Below are positions 29,101-32,777 of a stretch of DNA of 32,777 nucleotides, one piece after another (positions within the stretch are counted from its first letter, which is position 1; each line of letters opens with the position of its first letter). This stretch comes from Colidextribacter sp. OB.20 (GTDB lineage Bacteria; Bacillota; Clostridia; Oscillospirales; Oscillospiraceae). The translations under genes and the position numbers were made by a program. The stretch spans positions 1-32,777 of the forward strand of contig NZ_QWKG01000046.1 in assembly GCF_009911595.1 (NCBI RefSeq). Direction: 5' to 3'. A model generated the notes under the pieces. That model was given only the letters and a program-made list of their open reading frames with translations. It was not told where the DNA came from and made no database searches.

Positions 29101-30177
29101 ATGAAACGCACCCTCTCTGTGTTCCTCACCGCCGCCCTGGCCCTGTCTCTGCTGGCGGGCTGCGGGCCCAAGGAGCCCGTGGACTCCGGTTCCTCCGCGC
29201 CCACATCCGTACAGCCCGGCTCTACCAGCTCCAGCCAGCCGGACGGCTCTGGCGACGCCTCCGGGGATACCAGCGCCGGAAACGGTCCTGTACCCAGGCT
29301 TATGGTTCTCTCCGGTCCCACAGGTGTGGGGGCGGCCAAGCTGATGGCCGACGGGGACGCCGGCACACCCGCCGCCACGGTGGAGGTGGTCACCGACAAC
29401 GCCCAGGTCCAGGCCGCGCTGAACAACAAGGATGTGGACATCGCCGCCATCGCCACCAACGCCGCCGCGATGCTGTCCGCGAAAAACGAGGGGAGCATCC
29501 AGGTGCTGGCCATCAACACTCTGGGGGTGCTCTACATCCTGGAGAAGGGGGACACCGTCCACTCCATGGCCGACCTGGCGGGCAAGACCCTCTACGCCCC
29601 CTCCAACACCAAGGGGGCCAACCCGGAGCACATCCTGAACCACCTGCTGGAGGGGAACGGCGTAAACCCCGACGACGTGAGCATCGAGTGGCTCACCCCC
29701 CAGGAGATCACCGCCAAGATGACCTCCTCTGACGCCGGCATCTGCATGCTCCCCGTCCCCGCCGCCACCGCTCTGATGGTCCAGGACAGCGCCGTCCGGG
29801 AGGCGGTCTCCCTGTCCGACGCCTGGGAGGACCTGGAGGGCTCCCCCCTGCCCATGGGCTGCGTGGTGGCCCGCACCGCCTATATTGAGGAGAACCCCCA
29901 ACAGGTGGAGGCCTTCCTGTCCGCCTACGAGAAGTCCATCGACTATATCAGCGACCCCGTCAACAGCGCCGACGCCTCCGCCCTGGTCGCCGAATACGGC
30001 ATCGCCCCCAACGCCAAGGTGGCCGCAGCCGCCATCCCCCAGTGCTCCCTCACCTATGTCACCGGCCAGGAGATGAAGGACATGCTGGAAAGCTACTATG
30101 AGATTCTTTTCCAGGCCGAGCCCAAATCCATCGGCGGCGGCCTGCCCTACGACTCCTTCTACTATGGGGTCTCCTGA
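29101..30177 (+). CDS. ABC transporter substrate-binding lipoprotein (SsuA/ThiY-like)
   Basis: 358 residues. A signal peptide with lipobox LLAGC (Cys21) is followed by a Ser/Gly/Pro linker and a periplasmic-binding fold of the NMT1/SsuA/TauA type: EVVTDNAQVQAALNNKDVDIAAIATNAAAML, then LAGKTLYAPSNTKGANPEHILNHLLEGNGVNPDDVSIEWL and MGCVVARTAYIEENPQQVEAFLSAYEKSIDYI. These transporters import alkanesulfonates, taurine, nitrate or thiamine precursors; the ligand cannot be inferred. ATG at 29101 with AGGAAAGGAAG upstream; the ORF open from 28990 is the translated repeat. The protein should be anchored on the outer face of the membrane. Its stop overlaps the likely permease start. Confidence 0.88.
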   Translation: MKRTLSVFLTAALALSLLAGCGPKEPVDSGSSAPTSVQPGSTSSSQPDGSGDASGDTSAGNGPVPRLMVLSGPTGVGAAKLMADGDAGTPAATVEVVTDNAQVQAALNNKDVDIAAIATNAAAMLSAKNEGSIQVLAINTLGVLYILEKGDTVHSMADLAGKTLYAPSNTKGANPEHILNHLLEGNGVNPDDVSIEWLTPQEITAKMTSSDAGICMLPVPAATALMVQDSAVREAVSLSDAWEDLEGSPLPMGCVVARTAYIEENPQQVEAFLSAYEKSIDYISDPVNSADASALVAEYGIAPNAKVAAAAIPQCSLTYVTGQEMKDMLESYYEILFQAEPKSIGGGLPYDSFYYGVS

Positions 30178-30994
30178 CATCTCTCCCTCGCGGCTTCCTC
30201 TCCAAAGGGGAGGGGTCTGTTCCCAAATAGGGAAAAATCTGCTGTACGCCCTGCCGGCCCCCGCCTTTTGGCTGGGGGTCTGGCAGGTCTGCGCCTTTTT
30301 GGTGGACCGGCGTCTGGAGGGCAGGGGCAACGAGCTGCTGCTGCCCTACCCCGCCACCGTCTGGAGCGTTCTGACCGGCCTGGCGGGGACAGGGGAGTTC
30401 TGGGCGGCGGTCTGCTCCTCTCTGGGCCGCATCGCCCTGGGGCTGGTCTGCGGACTGGGTCTGGGCGCCCTGCTGGCCGTACTGACCTGCGCCTCCCGGT
30501 GGGCTGACCGCCTGCTCTCCCCCGCCATCCGGGTGGTCCGGGCCGCCCCGGTGGCCTCCTTTATCCTGCTGGTGCTGCTGTGGACAGGCCGGAACAACGT
30601 GCCGGCGGTCATTGCCGCCATGATGGTGGTCCCTGTGGTGTGGGATAATCTGTCCCGGGGCATTCAGGCGGTGGACAAAAAACTGCTGGAGCTGGGTCGG
30701 GCCTGCCGGTTCCCCCGGATCAAAATTGTCAATTTGATTTATCTGCCCTCCCTGCGGCCATACATCCTCACCGCCCTCACCACTGCTGCCGGACTGGCCT
30801 GGAAGTCTGGGGTGGCCGCCGAGGTGCTGTGCCTGCCGGAGCCCTCTCTGGGCCAGCGCATCTACTACACCAAGTACTACCTGGATATCCCGGAGCTCTT
30901 TGCCTGGACGGCGGTGACAGTGGCCCTCAGCCTGATTCTGGAGCGGCTGCTGCGCCTGGCTCTGGCCCGGTGGGGAAGGGGGTGGGCGGCGTGA
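30164..30994 (+). CDS. ABC transporter permease (SsuC/TauC-like)
   Basis: About 276 residues from the ATG at 30164; five or six membrane helices (for example [78 protein letters not shown]). The cytoplasmic EAA loop that contacts the ATPase is at [20 protein letters not shown] with [18 protein letters not shown]. The true start is doubtful: the ATG at 30164 has no good ribosome binding site and overlaps the previous gene by 14 nt; the likely membrane start is near NLLYALPAP (about 30230), where only non-standard codons (ATA, CTG) follow the GGGGAGGGG. A CCTCTCC/GGGGAGG hairpin at 30197-30214 may hide that site. Confidence 0.82.
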   Translation: MGSPDISPSRLPLQRGGVCSQIGKNLLYALPAPAFWLGVWQVCAFLVDRRLEGRGNELLLPYPATVWSVLTGLAGTGEFWAAVCSSLGRIALGLVCGLGLGALLAVLTCASRWADRLLSPAIRVVRAAPVASFILLVLLWTGRNNVPAVIAAMMVVPVVWDNLSRGIQAVDKKLLELGRACRFPRIKIVNLIYLPSLRPYILTALTTAAGLAWKSGVAAEVLCLPEPSLGQRIYYTKYYLDIPELFAWTAVTVALSLILERLLRLALARWGRGWAA

Positions 30995-31575
30995 TTTTGT
31001 GCGAAGGTCTGACCGTCTCTTTTGGAGAAAGGGCCGTCCTGGACCGCTTCTCCCTTCAAATCCCGGACAGAGGGGTCACCGCCCTCAGCGGGCCCTCGGG
31101 GTGCGGCAAGACCACCCTACTCCGGGTCCTGGCCGGGCTGGAGCGGCCCTGTGGCGGGGCTGTGTACCTCTCCCCTCGGGAGACCGCCATCCTCTTTCAG
31201 GACGACCGCCTGCTCCCCTGGCGGACGGTGGAGCAGCACCTCACCGACGTGCTGCCCCGGGAGCGCTGGGGGGAGGTCCCCGCCCTGCTGGCCCTGGCTG
31301 AGCTGGAGGGAGAGGGGAAAACCATGCCCGCCGCGCTGTCCGGAGGGATGGGCCGGCGGCTGGCCCTGGCCCGATGCCTGGCCCTGGACGCGAAGCTCTA
31401 TCTCCTGGATGAGCCCTTCGCCGGCGTGGACCTGCCCCGGGCCCTGCGGATTTTGGAGCGGCTGAGGGCCCTCCCTGCCCCCGTCCTGCTGGTCAGCCAC
31501 GAGCCGGACATCCTCGCCCACGCCGATGCCGTTATAGAATTGGACGGCCCGCCGCTGGTCCGCATATCTCCGTAA
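30991..31575 (+). CDS. ABC transporter ATP-binding protein (SsuB/TauB-like)
   Basis: 194 residues, shorter than the usual 240-260, but with all core motifs: Walker A GPSGCGKT (34-41), Q-loop [12 protein letters not shown] (Q70), signature LSGGMGRR (116-123), Walker B LYLLDEPF (136-143), D-loop, and switch histidine H170 (VLLVSHEP). The shortening falls in the C-terminus and the region between the Q-loop and the signature. It should power the adjacent permease. The GTG start shares bases with the permease stop (GTGA), with AAGGGGG upstream, so the two are coupled. Convergent nrdG lies downstream beyond two hairpins. Confidence 0.9.
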   Translation: MILCEGLTVSFGERAVLDRFSLQIPDRGVTALSGPSGCGKTTLLRVLAGLERPCGGAVYLSPRETAILFQDDRLLPWRTVEQHLTDVLPRERWGEVPALLALAELEGEGKTMPAALSGGMGRRLALARCLALDAKLYLLDEPFAGVDLPRALRILERLRALPAPVLLVSHEPDILAHADAVIELDGPPLVRISP

Positions 31576-31602
31576 GCCTTCCCCACGCAGGGGGGAAGGC
31601 TT
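31574..31602 (+). terminator. Hairpin at the end of the ABC operon
   Basis: AAGCCTTCCCC (31574-31584) pairs perfectly with GGGGAAGGCTT (31592-31602). It overlaps the stop codon of the ATPase gene. No T-run follows on the plus strand (AAAAAC instead). Confidence 0.55.
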
Positions 31603-31608
31603 AAAAAC

Positions 31609-31647
31609 AACGCCCATACCTCGATGACAGGTCGAGGTATGGGCGTT
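31609..31647. terminator. Bidirectional terminator between convergent operons
   Basis: AACGCCCATACCTCG (31609-31623) pairs perfectly with CGAGGTATGGGCGTT (31633-31647). The plus strand continues ATTTATTGC; the minus strand continues GTTTTTAAG. It serves the ABC operon and nrdG. Confidence 0.85.
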
Positions 31648-31649
31648 AT

Positions 31650-32171
31650 TTATTGCATGTATTCCTCCGCCAGCCGGACCTCTCCCGCCTTGAGGGAGGC
31701 GGGCACGTCGATGATCCGCTGGTTGGAGGAGCCCCGGAACCGAAGCCCCAAGTCCTTTCTCGCCAGGACGAAGGGGCCATCCACCAGCACGTCCAGCTTT
31801 TCCAGCAGCTCCCGGCTGTGCTCCCCCACCTTTCCGGCGGCCAGCTCCTCAAAGAGGTAGCCGGAGTAGCACCAGACGGTCTTTTGGGGCAGCTCCCTCC
31901 GGACCCGCTCCACCAGCTCCAGCACCGGCCCCTGGTTGGCCGGCTCGAAGGGCTCGCCTCCCAGCAGGGACAGCCCCCGGATGTGGTCCGGGGAGAGCAG
32001 GGTGAGGACTCTCTCCGCCTCCGCCGCCCCGAAGGGGGAGCCGTAGGCAAAATCCCAGGTCTCCGGGTTGAAGCACCCCTCGCAGCGGTGGGTACACCCA
32101 GAGACAAACAGCGACACCCGCACCCCGGGGCCGTTGGCCACGTCTACCTTTTTAATATCGGCGTAGTTCAT
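31650..32171 (-). CDS. nrdG: Anaerobic ribonucleotide reductase activating protein
   Basis: 173 residues. The radical SAM cluster motif CTHRCEGC (C26, C30, C33) follows the typical VDVANGPGVRVSLFVSG opening, and LSLLGGEPF and VWCYSGYLFEE are the later family blocks. NrdG installs the glycyl radical on the class III reductase NrdD, which makes deoxyribonucleotides without oxygen. nrdD is not adjacent: upstream is a YcxB-like gene, so the partner must lie elsewhere. ATG at 32171; its AGGAGA lies in the last codons of the preceding gene. The stop is 2 nt from the terminator hairpin. Confidence 0.92.
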   Translation of the reverse strand: MNYADIKKVDVANGPGVRVSLFVSGCTHRCEGCFNPETWDFAYGSPFGAAEAERVLTLLSPDHIRGLSLLGGEPFEPANQGPVLELVERVRRELPQKTVWCYSGYLFEELAAGKVGEHSRELLEKLDVLVDGPFVLARKDLGLRFRGSSNQRIIDVPASLKAGEVRLAEEYMQ

Positions 32172-32175
32172 GGGT

Positions 32176-32694
32176 CTATCTCCTGACTTTGAGTTTGGGA
32201 CAGCGCTGCTTTATATCATGTATGAAGTTCTTTTTCTGCTCGTCAGTCAGACAGTCCTTGAAAATCAGCGTAAACTGCTGGCCCCTGGTCATAAGGGCAA
32301 AGCAGTGCCTGCTCTCTGACAGAAAAGCGATGTCGTCATAGCGAAGCAGGACGGAGCCGTCGGTCTCCAGATTGTGGACGACGAGACCGTCCACATTAAA
32401 AAAGCTCTCCATCCGAAAGGAGGCAGTTCCGGTCTGTTCGGTCAGGCGGGTGACAGCCAGCTTCCAGTACTTGCGGCGCAGAAGGGTGGGATAGCTGGCA
32501 AATACCGCCATGAAGAACAGGAAGAAACAGGAAAATATAACATTCTTTCCAACAAGGCTGAAAAGAAGGAACAGCAGAAAGCAGAGCACACAAAAGCCTC
32601 TGGTCAGCCAGCGATACCAGGAAGGGACATAAATTTTCGCGGTTTCCTTTATAGCGGCTTCATCCAGTGTTCCAGAGGTGCGGTACTGGTCCAT
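32176..32694 (-). CDS. YcxB-like membrane protein
   Basis: 172 residues with two adjacent transmembrane helices (about 33-49 and 51-69) joined by a very short turn, followed by a soluble domain of about 100 residues that includes FFNVDGLVVHNLETDGSVLLRYDDIAFLSESRHCFALMTRGQQFTLIFK. This arrangement matches the YcxB/PH-like family of unknown function. ATG at 32694 has GGAGGTG about 7 nt upstream; the GTG at 32703 lies inside that ribosome binding site. It ends 4 nt before nrdG, so the two are probably co-transcribed. No clear promoter is seen in the last 75 bases of the window. Confidence 0.8.
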   Translation of the reverse strand: MDQYRTSGTLDEAAIKETAKIYVPSWYRWLTRGFCVLCFLLFLLFSLVGKNVIFSCFFLFFMAVFASYPTLLRRKYWKLAVTRLTEQTGTASFRMESFFNVDGLVVHNLETDGSVLLRYDDIAFLSESRHCFALMTRGQQFTLIFKDCLTDEQKKNFIHDIKQRCPKLKVRR

Positions 32695-32777
32695 TTTATA
32701 CACCTCCTACAATATAGTTACGGTATAAGGCACGGCAGCCAGCCGTGTCTTTTGTCGTCTCAAAGCTGAAGCTGTAG

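Overview
The window reads as one chromosomal segment of a GC-rich, low-copy-number-phage-free anaerobic Firmicute, most likely a gut clostridium of the Oscillospiraceae (Flavonifractor/Lawsonibacter/Intestinimonas-like). Reasons: Gram-positive style AAGGAGG ribosome binding sites with many TTG starts, the walJ-rlmH pairing, a class I (oxygen-sensitive) two-subunit fumarase, an NrdG activase, several radical SAM enzymes, and palindromic intergenic repeats beginning GTAGGGG and ending CCCTAC. The family assignments below come from reading the translated sequence; the organism is an inference.

Layout. 1-4511 (plus strand): housekeeping genes hemW, murA, walJ-like and rlmH. 4512-6390: an AT-rich island directly after the rlmH stop codon, with a GNAT acetyltransferase, a 60-residue unknown protein, and a compact locus of a 21-residue peptide gene facing a structured small RNA, both with excellent promoters, which looks like a type I toxin-antitoxin unit. 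6391-12018 (minus strand): membrane-attached XRE regulator, PflA-like radical SAM protein, mutY, a C_GCAxxG protein and recG. 12236-13168 (plus): a D-2-hydroxyacid dehydrogenase. 13204-15433 (minus): asnS followed by a Uma2-family nuclease-like gene and a Cdd1 helix-hairpin-helix gene in one operon. 15682-20137 (plus): a hybrid histidine kinase, a REC-HD-GYP regulator and an Hpt protein, coupled by TTGA start/stop overlaps. 20255-22685 (plus): the two fumarase subunits separated by an unknown gene and a 180-bp tandem duplication that copied the fumB start region. 22778-28150 (plus): four genes rich in accessory domains (unknown, DUF4261, TPR, TPR-SUFU-DUF2185), reminiscent of immunity-protein loci. 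28338-31575 (plus): Crp/Fnr regulator and an SsuABC/ThiXYZ-type ABC importer. 31650-32694 (minus): nrdG and a YcxB-like membrane protein.

How the parts work together. The kinase, REC-HD-GYP and Hpt genes form a self-contained multistep phosphorelay whose output is probably cyclic-di-GMP hydrolysis. asnS, uma2 and cdd1 share a promoter. The Crp/Fnr regulator has a perfect consensus promoter and precedes an importer it may control. Intergenic regions are shaped by at least two dispersed hairpin families: GC-rich modular repeats (about eight copies) and A/T-rich hairpins (three copies). In two places the GC-rich repeat supplies the stop codon of the upstream gene. No tRNA, rRNA, CRISPR array, transposase or integrase gene was found.
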